Assembly: GCA_020636105.1 (NCBI GenBank)
Contig: JACJYL010000001.1
Location: forward strand, 620,001 to 684,000
From: Lewinellaceae bacterium
GTDB taxonomy: Bacteria; Bacteroidota; Bacteroidia; Chitinophagales; Saprospiraceae
Reading direction: 5' to 3'
DNA: 64,000 bases
Notes under the pieces: generated by a model
Told to the model about the DNA's origin: nothing
What the model saw: the letters and a program-made list of their open reading frames with translations, nothing else
Databases searched by the model: none
Shown: in pieces, positions 35,043 to 45,121 of the stretch
Position numbering within the stretch: the first letter of the stretch is position 1
Layout of the letters: every line of letters starts with the position of its first letter
Position numbers and translations under genes: made by a program

Positions 35043-36473
35043 ATGAAATCGATACCATATTTTTTCCTAATAGTGTTACTGACCTTCACTTCCTGCAGCG
35101 GTTTTCTGGACAAAGACCCTCTGGGTATCCTGGATGCTGACTCTTTTTTCCAGTCCTCGGAAGATGCAGAACAAGCTATCAATGCTGCCTATCAGTCCTT
35201 GTTGTTCAATAATGAAAACAGCAATTTTTACTGGGCCTTTGCCGAAGTAACGTCGGATGAAGCCATTGCCGGTGGAGATGGTTCCAGACCAGGGATCAAT
35301 GAGCTGGATTTTTTAACTTACACCCCTCGAACAGAGGAATTTAATGATTATTGGAAGGTCAATTACAATGGTATTGCCCAGTGTAATGCCATCATTGAAA
35401 AGGTTCCTCCCATTGAAATGAATGAGGAATTAAAAAACCGCATCCTTGGGGAGGCTTATTTTCTCCGTGCGTACTATTATTTTGCACTGACCCAGGTCTT
35501 TGGCGATGTGCCGTTGCTCATCAGGGTAACGCCACCGGATGAACTAAAAATACCTAAAACAGCCAAGACGGTCATTTACGATCAAATCCTCAATGATTGT
35601 GATCAGGCGGCAGCCTGGCTCCCTGAATCGTATTCAGGGGCTGAAACGGGAAGAGCCACAAAAGGGGCTGCTTACGCCCTGGCCGCCAAAACCAATATCT
35701 ATAAAAAAAACTGGGCGGAAGCATTAGCTTATATCGCTGAAATTAAGGGTTTAAACCTTTATGCTTTGGTGCCTGATTACCAGGACAATTTTAATGAATA
35801 TACCCAAAACAACAGCGAATCAGTTTGGGAAATACAACACGCCAATCTTGAATTAGGAGTAGGTAATTTTCTGAATCAATGGTGGCGGTCCAAAAAGGTC
35901 GACGGTTATGGATTTGCGGAACCCACACCGGAGTTTTTTAATACTTTCGAACCTGGCGACCCCCGTCGTGGATTTACCATTGCCAAAAACAACGATCCTT
36001 ATTTCGGTTATGTTTTCAAACCATCCTATTCTTCAACAGGTTACGGCATCAAAAAATACCTGCAAATAGATACGACAGTTACCCAGGCCTCCGATGGCGA
36101 TATCAACTACACCGCCATCAGGTATGCCGAAGTATTGCTTTGGGAAGCTGAAGCTTTGGCGGAGTTGGGACAGGTTCAGGAAGCCCAGGCACCGTTAGAA
36201 GAAGTCAGAGCAAGAGCCAGGGCTCAATCCGTTGATCCAGATAATACTTTACCTCCCATTTTGACTACCGACAAAACAGAAATGATAAACGCCATCCGCA
36301 AGGAACGGCAAGTGGAACTGGGATTTGAAATGCACCGGTTTTTTGACCTGGTTCGCTGGGGAATTGCCGCCGATGTGATTCCGGAGTTTCAGGTAGGCAA
36401 ACACGAAGTATTTCCGCTTCCGCAAACCGAATTGGATCTCAACCCTTTCCTGATACAGAATCCGGGATACTGA
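35043..36473 (+). CDS. SusD/RagB-family surface glycan-binding lipoprotein
   Basis: A 476-residue lipoprotein (lipobox ending in Cys18, FTSCSGFLDKDPLG) of the SusD family, with the TPR-like helical fold: AEQAINAAYQSLL, LGEAYFLRAYYYFALTQVFGDVPLL, RATKGAAYALAAK, IRYAEVLLWEAEALAELGQ and the terminal segment IRKERQVELGFEMHRFFDLVRWG. It caps the SusC channel and captures the glycan at the cell surface. Order and spacing with susC are typical. Confidence 0.96.
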   Translation: MKSIPYFFLIVLLTFTSCSGFLDKDPLGILDADSFFQSSEDAEQAINAAYQSLLFNNENSNFYWAFAEVTSDEAIAGGDGSRPGINELDFLTYTPRTEEFNDYWKVNYNGIAQCNAIIEKVPPIEMNEELKNRILGEAYFLRAYYYFALTQVFGDVPLLIRVTPPDELKIPKTAKTVIYDQILNDCDQAAAWLPESYSGAETGRATKGAAYALAAKTNIYKKNWAEALAYIAEIKGLNLYALVPDYQDNFNEYTQNNSESVWEIQHANLELGVGNFLNQWWRSKKVDGYGFAEPTPEFFNTFEPGDPRRGFTIAKNNDPYFGYVFKPSYSSTGYGIKKYLQIDTTVTQASDGDINYTAIRYAEVLLWEAEALAELGQVQEAQAPLEEVRARARAQSVDPDNTLPPILTTDKTEMINAIRKERQVELGFEMHRFFDLVRWGIAADVIPEFQVGKHEVFPLPQTELDLNPFLIQNPGY

Positions 36474-36522
36474 TCGGTTTTAAAAGCTAATTACTTAAAA
36501 AAAAAAAAGATAACTCGGAATA

Positions 36523-39500
36523 ATGGTTAGAAATACTTTACTGTGCTTATTGATTGGTATAACCCTCCCGCTTGGAGCTCAGGTTTCCCAAATAGACATC
36601 AATCGCATTGAAATGATGCCTAATGAACCTTCTCAATTTTTTATTCGGGACTGGGAGGAGGTGGCTATGTTATATGACTCTTTTGTATATGACATCCAAA
36701 AGACCGGTTTATATCTACCATTAGTATCCATACAATCTTCCGGGGTAAATTATCCACAGCATACGGCTTATGGCCTCAAAACCTATGTGGGTTCGGGTTC
36801 CATTGGAAAAGAAGCCATAAACATTTTGCCCTCACTTGTCGGTGCCACCCTCGTTGGCATTGATAAATCAAATCAGTTTGACCAAAACTGGGTATTGATG
36901 AGCCAGGATTTTTTCAACAAAAACAATGGCGAACTCCTCTACTTAAACAATCCTTCCACGAGCAGCGGGAATGATTGGTGGTATGACCTGATGCCTAACC
37001 TTTACTTTTATCAATTGTACGAGTTGTATCCTGACCTGGGTGGTGATGAAGATTTTCAATTCATCAGCATTGCTGATCGTTTCCTCGAAGCCGTCAGAGC
37101 CATGGGAGGCAGCGACAAACCGTGGGAAAAAGCCTACATGAATTACCGGGCCTGGGATTTCAGCCTCATGCAACCCAACGCCAACGGAGTCGAAGAACCT
37201 GAAGCCGCTGGTGCTTACGCCTGGGTTTTATACCATGCCTGGAAACAAACGGGCAATCCTGAATATCTCAAGGCTGCAGAATGGAGTATAGAATTTTTGA
37301 ATGAATGGACCTCCAACCCTTCCTATGAATTACAATTGCCCTACGGTGCCTATACGGCGGCAAAGATGAACGCCGAGATGAACACGGACTACGACATTGA
37401 AAAGATAGTGAACTGGACTTTTGACAGAGGACCCATCCGGGGCTGGGGCGCTATTGTAGGGCAATGGGGCATCTTTGACGTGCATGGACTTATAGGCGAA
37501 GCCAATGACAACGGGAATGATTATGCCTTTCAAATGAATGGTTTACATCAGGCAGCAGCACTCGCGCCCATGGTACGTTACGATAAACGATTTGCCAGAG
37601 CCATTGGCAAATGGATGCTCAACCTGGCCAATGCAACAAAATTGTTTTACCCCGGTTTTCTGCCTTCTTTTTTACAGGATGCCTCTGATTGGTCAAGTGT
37701 TTATGACCCGGACAATGTAGTGGGTTATGAGGCACTAAGAGAGCAATGGGAAGGCAACTCTCCTTTTTCTACAGGAGATGCCGTTGGAGGGGGCTGGGCA
37801 GCAACAAACCTTGCATTGTACGGTACTTCCTCTATCGGATACCTTGGCGGGATTCTAAAGAAAACAAATGACCCCAAAATTCTGAAAATCGATTTACTTA
37901 AAACAGACTTCTACAATGATGAAGCTTATCCGACTTATTTGCTTTTCAATCCATACAGCACAGCAAAAACCGTAAACATAAACGTTGGCAATGATGCAAT
38001 AGATGTTTACGAAACTTTGTCAGAAACTTTTGTTCTCCAAAACGTAACAGGCGATGTTGAAATCACTATACCAGCCGATGAAGCTGTTGTACTGACATTG
38101 GCCCCATCAGGCGGGAGTATTTCCTATGAGGAAAATAAAATGATGGTCAATGGTGTGGTGGTTGATTATATGCAGTCGGCTGAGCCTTTTCATTATTCCC
38201 CCAGGATCCAATCCCTGGCAGCTGAAAAGGTGGAAATCGAACCGGGAGATTCCACCATAATCTATGCCAAGGCCTTCGACAAGGATTCTGAAAATCTCAC
38301 TTACAGCTGGAGCGCTACAGGAGGTGAACTCAATGGCACCGGTACTGAAGTGAAATGGTTCCCTCCTGCAGGGATTACTGAATATGAGATCACTTTGATC
38401 GTAACGGATGAAACCAATAACCAGGATACGGCAACAATCACCCTTAATGTGGTTCCGGAAATAAATAAAGCCCCTCAAATCCTGGAAATAATCAAAAACC
38501 CTGCTTTCGTGGCTCCTGGAGAAATCATGCAACTTCAGGCCATCACCTTCGATCCCAATGAAGATCCCCTTACTTACGAATGGACGGTTTCAGCAGGTAA
38601 TTTCTCAGGAAACGAAGGCACCATAAACTGGACGGCACCTGCCTCTTCAGGTGTTTACACGATATCCATTACGGTTACAGATCCAGGTGGATTATCCGCT
38701 ACGGCATCCGCGGCTGTCTGGGTCAATATTTTTGGTTCCTCTGAGGGAGATCTCATCGCCTGGTATCCTTTCTCCATGAATGGGAATGACATCAGTGGCA
38801 ATGAATTACACGGCCAGGTCAGCGGAGCAGTATACGCGAATGATTATTTTGAAAATCCATTGAGTGCCCTTCAAACGGATGGCCTGAATGACAGGGTGAC
38901 CGTGAACAATGAACCTATACTTAATTTTCAGAACGGAATCACCGTAAGCTGCTGGTTTAATGCCAAGTTGTTTCCCAACCATGAAATTTTCATGCTTTCC
39001 CATGGAAGCTGGCAAAATCGGTGGAAAATTTCCATCACTCCGGATGAAGTAGTTCGCTGGACGGTTAATACCTCCAATGCGATCGGCGATCTGGACTCAG
39101 ATACAAAAATTGAATTAAACCAATTTTATCACCTGGTGGTAACCTATGACGGACAATGGATGGCGCTTTACCTCAATGGTGAATTAAGCAGCGTACGACC
39201 GCTGGCGGGCAGCATTCGAACGACTACCCTCCCCTTACTTATTGGTCAAATGTTGCCTGACAATACAGAATACAACTACAAAGGAATTATAGATGAGGTA
39301 AAAATCTTTGATTATGCCCTCACCCCTACACTGGTTTCTACGCTCTACGACGAAAGTATAACTACAGTTGGACGGCTTGCTGAACAGGAATTTGGATTGC
39401 TGCTTACCCCTAACCCGGCATCTGATATTCTGTCTGTAGAGTTGTCCGGAATTTCTTCTGAAAATGGAATGTTATCTGTTTTTGATCTTTATGGCCGGCT

Positions 39501-39630
39501 CATTACCAGTCAGCCATTTAGTGCTGAGACAGAAACAAATTTGATGATTAACGATTGGCAACCCGGAATTTATTTTGTTGCTTTCACAACCGGGCAAACG
39601 ACAATTGTCGCCCGATTTTTAAAGTTATAA
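36523..39630 (+). CDS. Large T9SS-secreted protein: unassigned N-terminal domain, Ig/PKD-like pair, LamG, sorting domain
   Basis: A 1035-residue protein with a signal peptide (CLLIGITLPLGAQ). Residues 20 to about 530 form a domain I cannot name with certainty; many aromatic and acidic residues and helical repeats (FLEAVRAMGGSDKPWEKAYMN, AGAYAWVLYHAWKQTGNPEYL, WGIFDVHGLIGEANDNGND) suggest an alpha/alpha-toroid glycosidase or lyase. Two Ig/PKD-like domains follow (about 567-650 and 651-737), then a LamG-like jelly roll (about 744-947, LIAWYPFSMNGNDISGN) and a C-terminal type IX sorting domain (about 959-1035, LLLTPNPASDILSVEL). It lies 49 bp after susD, so it is probably a surface enzyme or binding protein for the same glycan. 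Confidence 0.75.
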   Translation: MVRNTLLCLLIGITLPLGAQVSQIDINRIEMMPNEPSQFFIRDWEEVAMLYDSFVYDIQKTGLYLPLVSIQSSGVNYPQHTAYGLKTYVGSGSIGKEAINILPSLVGATLVGIDKSNQFDQNWVLMSQDFFNKNNGELLYLNNPSTSSGNDWWYDLMPNLYFYQLYELYPDLGGDEDFQFISIADRFLEAVRAMGGSDKPWEKAYMNYRAWDFSLMQPNANGVEEPEAAGAYAWVLYHAWKQTGNPEYLKAAEWSIEFLNEWTSNPSYELQLPYGAYTAAKMNAEMNTDYDIEKIVNWTFDRGPIRGWGAIVGQWGIFDVHGLIGEANDNGNDYAFQMNGLHQAAALAPMVRYDKRFARAIGKWMLNLANATKLFYPGFLPSFLQDASDWSSVYDPDNVVGYEALREQWEGNSPFSTGDAVGGGWAATNLALYGTSSIGYLGGILKKTNDPKILKIDLLKTDFYNDEAYPTYLLFNPYSTAKTVNINVGNDAIDVYETLSETFVLQNVTGDVEITIPADEAVVLTLAPSGGSISYEENKMMVNGVVVDYMQSAEPFHYSPRIQSLAAEKVEIEPGDSTIIYAKAFDKDSENLTYSWSATGGELNGTGTEVKWFPPAGITEYEITLIVTDETNNQDTATITLNVVPEINKAPQILEIIKNPAFVAPGEIMQLQAITFDPNEDPLTYEWTVSAGNFSGNEGTINWTAPASSGVYTISITVTDPGGLSATASAAVWVNIFGSSEGDLIAWYPFSMNGNDISGNELHGQVSGAVYANDYFENPLSALQTDGLNDRVTVNNEPILNFQNGITVSCWFNAKLFPNHEIFMLSHGSWQNRWKISITPDEVVRWTVNTSNAIGDLDSDTKIELNQFYHLVVTYDGQWMALYLNGELSSVRPLAGSIRTTTLPLLIGQMLPDNTEYNYKGIIDEVKIFDYALTPTLVSTLYDESITTVGRLAEQEFGLLLTPNPASDILSVELSGISSENGMLSVFDLYGRLITSQPFSAETETNLMINDWQPGIYFVAFTTGQTTIVARFLKL

Positions 39631-39680
39631 AACCGGCTGTCAAAAGTTTTATTTTAGATCACCTTTAAAAAGTACAAAAA

Positions 39681-42600
39681 ATGAGAGTATTTCTACGGCC
39701 TTTTCACTTTTTTCTCTGCTGTTTCTTATTGGCAGCGGCGGGTTTAAATGCCCAAACACCAGTTGCCAACTATTCTTTTGCAGGAAATGCAAATGACCAG
39801 TCTGCAAACAGCAACAATGCTGCTATTTATGGCGCTACGCTGACACAGGACCGTTTTGGTTTTGCAAATAGTGCCTTTAGTTTCGATGGCGTCCAAAGCC
39901 ACCTCGTAGCGGCCAATTCAGCCGCCCTAAATTCTGATTATACCACTGTAGCCTTTTGGATAAAAGCCAATGATTTTCCTGTGAACGGAGAAGTTTTTCC
40001 GCTTTCTTTCGGAGGATGGCAGGAACGTTGGAAAATTTCTCTTCCCAGCCATGGCAAGTTAATATTCACTACCCATCCAGGATTTTGTTGCAGTGACATG
40101 GATTCAGGAACTCCCCTGGTTATTGGCGAGTGGACTCATGTGGCCATGACACATAATGGAGCCAAAGATATTATTTATTTCAATGGTGTTCAGGTGGCTG
40201 AAAAAGACGTAGTGGGGGCACTTGATGCAACCACTCATCCACTGGGCATTGGCTACGACCCTATTGACCAGGCCAACTTTTTCAATGGAAGCTTAGACGA
40301 AGTTCAAATATACGATACGGCTTTGTCTGCACTTGAAGTGGAAGCACTTTATAATGCACAAAATACCCCTCCGGTCATTGGATCTGAAAGGGTAGCGGCC
40401 TATTCTTTTACCAACAATACCACAGACGGAACTTCTTTCGCTAACCATGGCACTGGCACGGATATAACCGCTGTAACAGATCGTTTTGGATTTGGCCGAA
40501 GCGCTTATTCTTTTAACGGAACCACTTCCGGCGTCGTAGCAGCAAACTCTGCCCAGTTGAATTCCGCCAACACAACCATTAGTTTCTGGGTCAATGTTGC
40601 CGAATTACCTGTCAGTGGGGAAGCTTTTATATTATCCAGCGGAGGATGGCAGGAGCGGTGGAAAATCTCCCTGCCCAGCCATGGTAAAACCGTTTTCACC
40701 ACCCACCCGGGATTCTGTTGCAGTGATATGGATTCGGGCACACCGCTGACCGTTGGCGTGTGGACCCATGTGGCCATGACACATGACGGCACCAAGGACA
40801 TCATCTATTTTGATGGCGTTCAGGTAGCAGAAAAAGACGTCGCAGGCCCTCTGGATCCAACTACCTATCCTTTGGGAATAGGTTTTGACCCAATCGACAA
40901 CGCCAATTATTTCAATGGTAGTTTAGACGATATTGAGATATACAATTATGCCTTTTCATCTTCTGAAATTGCCGATTTGTACACCGCTCAATCTACCTTC
41001 CCAGGAACGCCTGGCAATTTGGTTGCAGAATACAAATTTGCCGGAGATGCCGAAGACTCTTCTCCTTTTGGAAATCATGGAGTGATAAATGGTGCAACTA
41101 CAACAACAGACCGGTTTGGTTATGCAAACAATGCCCTTCAATTCTCTGGTAATGAAGGAGTAAAAGTAGACCATTCAATCGCTTATAATTCCGACAATAC
41201 GACCATCAGTTTCTGGGTCAATGTTGCCGAGTTCCCAGTCAGTGGAGAAGCTTTCATTTTATCCAACGGAGGATGGCAGGAGCGGTGGAAAATCTCCCTG
41301 CCCAGCCATGGAAAAACCGTTTTCACCACCCACCCGGGATTCTGCTGCAGTGATATGGATTCGGGAACTCCATTGACCCTTGGCGTGTGGACCCATGTGG
41401 CCATGACACATGACGGAACCAAAGACATCATCTATTTTGATGGCGTTCAGGTAGCTGAAAAAGACGTGGCAGGCGCTCTGGATGCAACCACCTACCCTTT
41501 GGGTATCGGTTATGATCCGATCGATAATAATAATTTTTTCAACGGCAGCCTTGATGATATCCAAATATACAACGTGGCTTTGTCTGCGCAGGAAATCATG
41601 GATCTCTATGACTTACAAAGTCAACCCCCGGTTATTGTAGATGATTTGGTTGCTGACTATTCATTTAGCGGAAACGCCAAAGATGGCACACCTTACCACA
41701 ATGATGCACAGGTAAACGGAGCGCAGTTGAATAATGACCGTTTTGATCTGGCAAATAAAGCTTATACATTCAACGGCGTGAGTGATGGCCTGTTGGCCGC
41801 GAACTCCCCACAGTTGAATTCAGATAATACAACCATCAGTTTTTGGATCAATCCAGCGGAATTCCCAGCCAGTGGAGAAGCCTTCATTTTATCCAGCGGT
41901 GGATGGCAGGAGCGGTGGAAAATTTCCCTGCCCAACCATGGTAAAACCGTTTTTACCACCCACCCGGGATTCTGTTGCAGTGATATGGATTCAGGCACAC
42001 CATTGACCCTTGGCGTGTGGACCCATGTGGCCATGACACATGACGGAACCAAAGACATCATCTATTTTGATGGGGTTCAGGTAGCGGAAAAAGATGTGGC
42101 AGGCGCTCTGGATGCAACCACCTACCCTTTGGGTATCGGTTATGATCCGATAGACAACGCCAACTATTTCAAAGGCAGTCTTGATGAAGTTCAGATATAC
42201 AACACGGCACTTACGGCTCAGCAAATTGCTGACCTTTATGCCGCACAATCCACACCACCGGTAATGACGGATAGTGAAGCGCCTTCTTCACCATTGAATC
42301 TTGCGTCCAGTGTAAACTTCAATAATGTAAGTTTAAGCTGGTGGCCTTCAAATGATAACGTTGGAGTCACAGGATACAATGTTTTCCAGGATGGCACAAA
42401 GGTGCTCACTACGGCTAATACATCGGCTTATTTCCCTGGCCTAACGCCTTTGACGGAATTTGAATTCAGTGTAACGGCGATAGATGAAGCAGGGAACGAA
42501 TCTTTGCCATCGTTCTTGCTGGTTACCACTGATGTAGACGAAACACCCGATACTGAAGCCCCTACAGCCCCTGGAAACCTGGCTGTTTCTGCGGGATCCA

Positions 42601-43781
42601 CTTCCGTTTTACTCACCTGGGAACCTTCTGTTGACAATGTTCTGGTAGCGGGATATGTGGTTTTTGTTGATGGAATATATTTTGATAGCCTTGCCGCAAA
42701 TGTTACCTCTGTTTTCATAGGAGGTCTTGAGGCTGAAACGGCTTATACCTTTGAGGTTTATGCTTATGACCTTTCAGGGAATAATTCTGAATATGCTGAA
42801 CTTACCGCTTCCACCAACCCGGAACTCATTACCAGTGAACCGGGCCTTGTAGCCTGGTATCCTTTTGATGGCAATGCCAATGATGCGACTCCATATAACA
42901 ATCATGGAACGATTGGAGGTACTCCTACATTCATAGACGTCACCCATCCAAATGGCACAGGAAATAAAGCAATCGTTTTTGCAAGTAATCAGGATTCTGT
43001 GCTTGCCGCCAATGCTGTACAGCTGATTTCCGACTATACCACTGTTAGTTTCTGGATCCGGGTAGATGCCATTCCAACCGATGCGGAAGACTATGTGATA
43101 TATTTTGGAAACTGGGACCAGCGGTGGAAGATTTCGTTGCCACAACACCTTAGAATAGTATGGACCACCAACAGTTCAAATTCAGCCTCAGAGTCATTTG
43201 TTCATGACATGGATAGTGGCGATGGAAATGATTTATTACTTGGTTACTGGTGGTATGTAACCATGGTGCATGATGGTGTAAATGATATCATTTACCTGGA
43301 CGGAGCAGAAGCAAAAAATTTACCTGCAGAAGGCACACTTAACAGTACTGGACGTCCTTTGGTTATGGGTACCAACCCAGAATGGGATGGATCTTATTTC
43401 AAAGGAGCTTTAGATGAAGTAAAAATCTATAATAAAGCATTAACTCCTGAGGAAGTAGCCATGTTGTACTCCGTGGGCAGCACCGTTGTGGGAGTGAACG
43501 ACATTCTTGCCGGAGAATTGGCCAATGTGGTACAGTCCATTTATCCAAATCCTGTTTCAAAAGAGCTTGTGGTTAACCATAGCTTTAATGACAAAGAATC
43601 CCTTTTGCTTAGGGTATTTGATACGGCAGGTAGACAGGTGGATGCCATAAGGTTTGATAAAAACGCCATTCCTGCTGACCAGTTTTCAATTAACGTTGAA
43701 AAGTATGTCAGCGGTACTTACTCCTTAAACTTCGTTTTAGGAGGTAAAAATCTTGGTTCACTAAAATTCACCAAGCAATAA
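39681..43781 (+). CDS. T9SS-secreted multi-LamG protein (five LamG, two FN3)
   Basis: A 1366-residue secreted protein with a signal peptide (FLCCFLLAAAGLNAQ). Four consecutive LamG/concanavalin-like jelly rolls of 209-210 residues start at about residues 28, 238, 448 and 657. Two fibronectin type III domains follow (about 867-955 and 959-1048), then a fifth, diverged LamG (about 1057-1265) and a T9SS sorting domain (about 1283-1366, VVQSIYPNPVSKELVV). The core GGWQERWKISLP with HPGFCCSDMDSGTPL recurs in all four tandem units. No catalytic domain is visible, so it is probably a multivalent glycan-binding surface protein. It lies 50 bp after the preceding LamG gene and is the last gene before a terminator. 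Confidence 0.88.
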   Translation: MRVFLRPFHFFLCCFLLAAAGLNAQTPVANYSFAGNANDQSANSNNAAIYGATLTQDRFGFANSAFSFDGVQSHLVAANSAALNSDYTTVAFWIKANDFPVNGEVFPLSFGGWQERWKISLPSHGKLIFTTHPGFCCSDMDSGTPLVIGEWTHVAMTHNGAKDIIYFNGVQVAEKDVVGALDATTHPLGIGYDPIDQANFFNGSLDEVQIYDTALSALEVEALYNAQNTPPVIGSERVAAYSFTNNTTDGTSFANHGTGTDITAVTDRFGFGRSAYSFNGTTSGVVAANSAQLNSANTTISFWVNVAELPVSGEAFILSSGGWQERWKISLPSHGKTVFTTHPGFCCSDMDSGTPLTVGVWTHVAMTHDGTKDIIYFDGVQVAEKDVAGPLDPTTYPLGIGFDPIDNANYFNGSLDDIEIYNYAFSSSEIADLYTAQSTFPGTPGNLVAEYKFAGDAEDSSPFGNHGVINGATTTTDRFGYANNALQFSGNEGVKVDHSIAYNSDNTTISFWVNVAEFPVSGEAFILSNGGWQERWKISLPSHGKTVFTTHPGFCCSDMDSGTPLTLGVWTHVAMTHDGTKDIIYFDGVQVAEKDVAGALDATTYPLGIGYDPIDNNNFFNGSLDDIQIYNVALSAQEIMDLYDLQSQPPVIVDDLVADYSFSGNAKDGTPYHNDAQVNGAQLNNDRFDLANKAYTFNGVSDGLLAANSPQLNSDNTTISFWINPAEFPASGEAFILSSGGWQERWKISLPNHGKTVFTTHPGFCCSDMDSGTPLTLGVWTHVAMTHDGTKDIIYFDGVQVAEKDVAGALDATTYPLGIGYDPIDNANYFKGSLDEVQIYNTALTAQQIADLYAAQSTPPVMTDSEAPSSPLNLASSVNFNNVSLSWWPSNDNVGVTGYNVFQDGTKVLTTANTSAYFPGLTPLTEFEFSVTAIDEAGNESLPSFLLVTTDVDETPDTEAPTAPGNLAVSAGSTSVLLTWEPSVDNVLVAGYVVFVDGIYFDSLAANVTSVFIGGLEAETAYTFEVYAYDLSGNNSEYAELTASTNPELITSEPGLVAWYPFDGNANDATPYNNHGTIGGTPTFIDVTHPNGTGNKAIVFASNQDSVLAANAVQLISDYTTVSFWIRVDAIPTDAEDYVIYFGNWDQRWKISLPQHLRIVWTTNSSNSASESFVHDMDSGDGNDLLLGYWWYVTMVHDGVNDIIYLDGAEAKNLPAEGTLNSTGRPLVMGTNPEWDGSYFKGALDEVKIYNKALTPEEVAMLYSVGSTVVGVNDILAGELANVVQSIYPNPVSKELVVNHSFNDKESLLLRVFDTAGRQVDAIRFDKNAIPADQFSINVEKYVSGTYSLNFVLGGKNLGSLKFTKQ
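39762..42275 (+). repeat. Four tandem ~630-bp coding repeats (LamG units)
   Basis: Units begin near 39762, 40392, 41022 and 41649, with periods of 630, 630 and 627 bp. Units 2, 3 and 4 are almost identical at the DNA level over about 210 bp (from 40641, 41268 and 41898), including most third codon positions. Unit 1 is clearly more diverged. This indicates recent duplication or gene conversion among units 2-4. Confidence 0.85.
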
Positions 43782-43794
43782 ATAAATTTATAAA

Positions 43795-43823
43795 GAGTTG
43801 CCCGGTATTAGGCCGGGCAGCTC
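43795..43823 (+). terminator. Terminator-like hairpin ending the susCD-LamG run
   Basis: An 11-bp stem (GAGTTGCCCGG / CCGGGCAGCTC with one G-U pair) and a 7-nt loop start 14 bp after the stop codon. A T-rich CTTATTTAACCCTCTTTTTTT follows, with a 7-T run about 15 nt further on. The remaining sequence of the 265-bp gap to the GH130 gene shows no gene. Confidence 0.65.
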
Positions 43824-44046
43824 CTTATTTAACCCTCTTTTTTTAAGGAAGTGATCCATCTTCTTAAACCTAAAAACAAGTATTCTTTTATGCCTTTCGG
43901 GTAAAAGTTCCCATTTATAACTACATAAAGAGTTCGTCAATCCTGGAGCAGGATATTTTGTGTAACCAGCCCATTAATTGGCCACTTTTTTTTTGGTTTT
44001 GAGTGCCTTTAATTACGACTGACAAAAAAGGGACGCTTCAATCATT

Positions 44047-45096
44047 ATGGTAAAAAGATTCATTGAAAATCCGATCATCACCACTCATGATATTTCCCCC
44101 AGTCAGTCAGACTTCGTGGTTGAATGTGTCATGAACCCTGGTGTATTTCGTTTTGAAAACAAAACCTGGTTGTTGTTAAGAGTATCAGAACGTCCTCCTC
44201 AGAAGGACGGTGAGGTATCTCTTCCTATCATGCGGGAAGATGGAAGTCTGTACAACCTGGAGTTTGATAAAAACGACCCGTTACTGGACACTTCCGATCC
44301 TCGAAAATTTACCTATAAAGGAAATATGTTCCTTTCTACCATTTCTCATTTACGGCTGGTATGCAGCGAAGACGGTATTCATTTTTACGAGCCGGAAGAT
44401 TTCCCTACCCATATTATAGGACAAGGAGGTCTAGAAACTTATGGTATTGAAGATTGCAGGGTCACTTTTATAGACGACATTTACTATTTAACCTATACCC
44501 AGGTATCAAAAAACGGGGTTGGGGTTGGCCTGATGCATACCAGGGACTGGAAACACTTCACCAGAGAAGGAATGATTCTACCTCCTCATAATAAAGATTG
44601 CGCACTGTTCGGAGAAAAAATTGAAGGAAAATATTACTGTATGCACCGCCCTTCCGGATTGGGTCTTGGAGGTAATTTCATCTGGATTGCTTCTTCCGAA
44701 AACCTTACCCACTGGGGCAACCACCAATGCATCCTGCACACCAGAAAAGGTATGTGGGACAGTGAAAGAGTGGGCGCAGGAGCCGAACCCATCAAAACCA
44801 AAGAAGGCTGGCTGGCTATTTACCATGGCGCAGATGAGAATGATCGATATAGTTTCGGAGCCGTATTACTCGACCTGAAAGACCCTTCAAAAGTACTCGC
44901 CCGTTCCAACGATCCATTAATGGAACCCACAACAGATTACGAAAAGAATGGTTTTTACAATAATGTTATTTTCACCAACGGACATTGGGTAAACGGAGAT
45001 AAAATAACCCTCTACTACGGGGCTTCGGATGAGGTTATCTGCGGGGCAGAACTATCCATTAAACATATTTTGTCGGAATTAAAAGTGGCGGATTAA
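44047..45096 (+). CDS. GH130 beta-mannoside phosphorylase or beta-mannosidase (short form)
   Basis: A 349-residue, five-bladed beta-propeller enzyme of GH130 without a signal peptide, hence cytoplasmic. Family hallmarks are NPGVFRFENKTWLLLRVSE, ETYGIEDCRVTFIDD with the predicted general acid Asp136, and EPIKTKEGWLAIYHGAD in the last blades. GH130 members phosphorolyse or hydrolyse beta-1,4- or beta-1,2-linked mannosides, such as Man-beta-1,4-GlcNAc and Man-beta-1,4-Glc. Subfamily and the choice between phosphorylase and hydrolase depend on phosphate-binding residues that I cannot align by eye. It is the first gene of a run with an ABC sugar importer. Confidence 0.92.
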   Translation: MVKRFIENPIITTHDISPSQSDFVVECVMNPGVFRFENKTWLLLRVSERPPQKDGEVSLPIMREDGSLYNLEFDKNDPLLDTSDPRKFTYKGNMFLSTISHLRLVCSEDGIHFYEPEDFPTHIIGQGGLETYGIEDCRVTFIDDIYYLTYTQVSKNGVGVGLMHTRDWKHFTREGMILPPHNKDCALFGEKIEGKYYCMHRPSGLGLGGNFIWIASSENLTHWGNHQCILHTRKGMWDSERVGAGAEPIKTKEGWLAIYHGADENDRYSFGAVLLDLKDPSKVLARSNDPLMEPTTDYEKNGFYNNVIFTNGHWVNGDKITLYYGASDEVICGAELSIKHILSELKVAD

Positions 45097-45121
45097 TTAC
45101 CTTTTGAAAAAATTCAGCGTT

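Noticed and set aside
40505..42248. Repeated minus-strand ORFs (about 82-101 residues) opposite the LamG units
   Set aside because: They are similar to each other only because the sense-strand units are near-identical. They are antisense shadows, not a gene family.
39762..42275. Regular repeat spacing considered as a CRISPR-like or satellite array
   Set aside because: The period of about 630 bp is in frame and encodes complete LamG domains, so it is protein-domain duplication.
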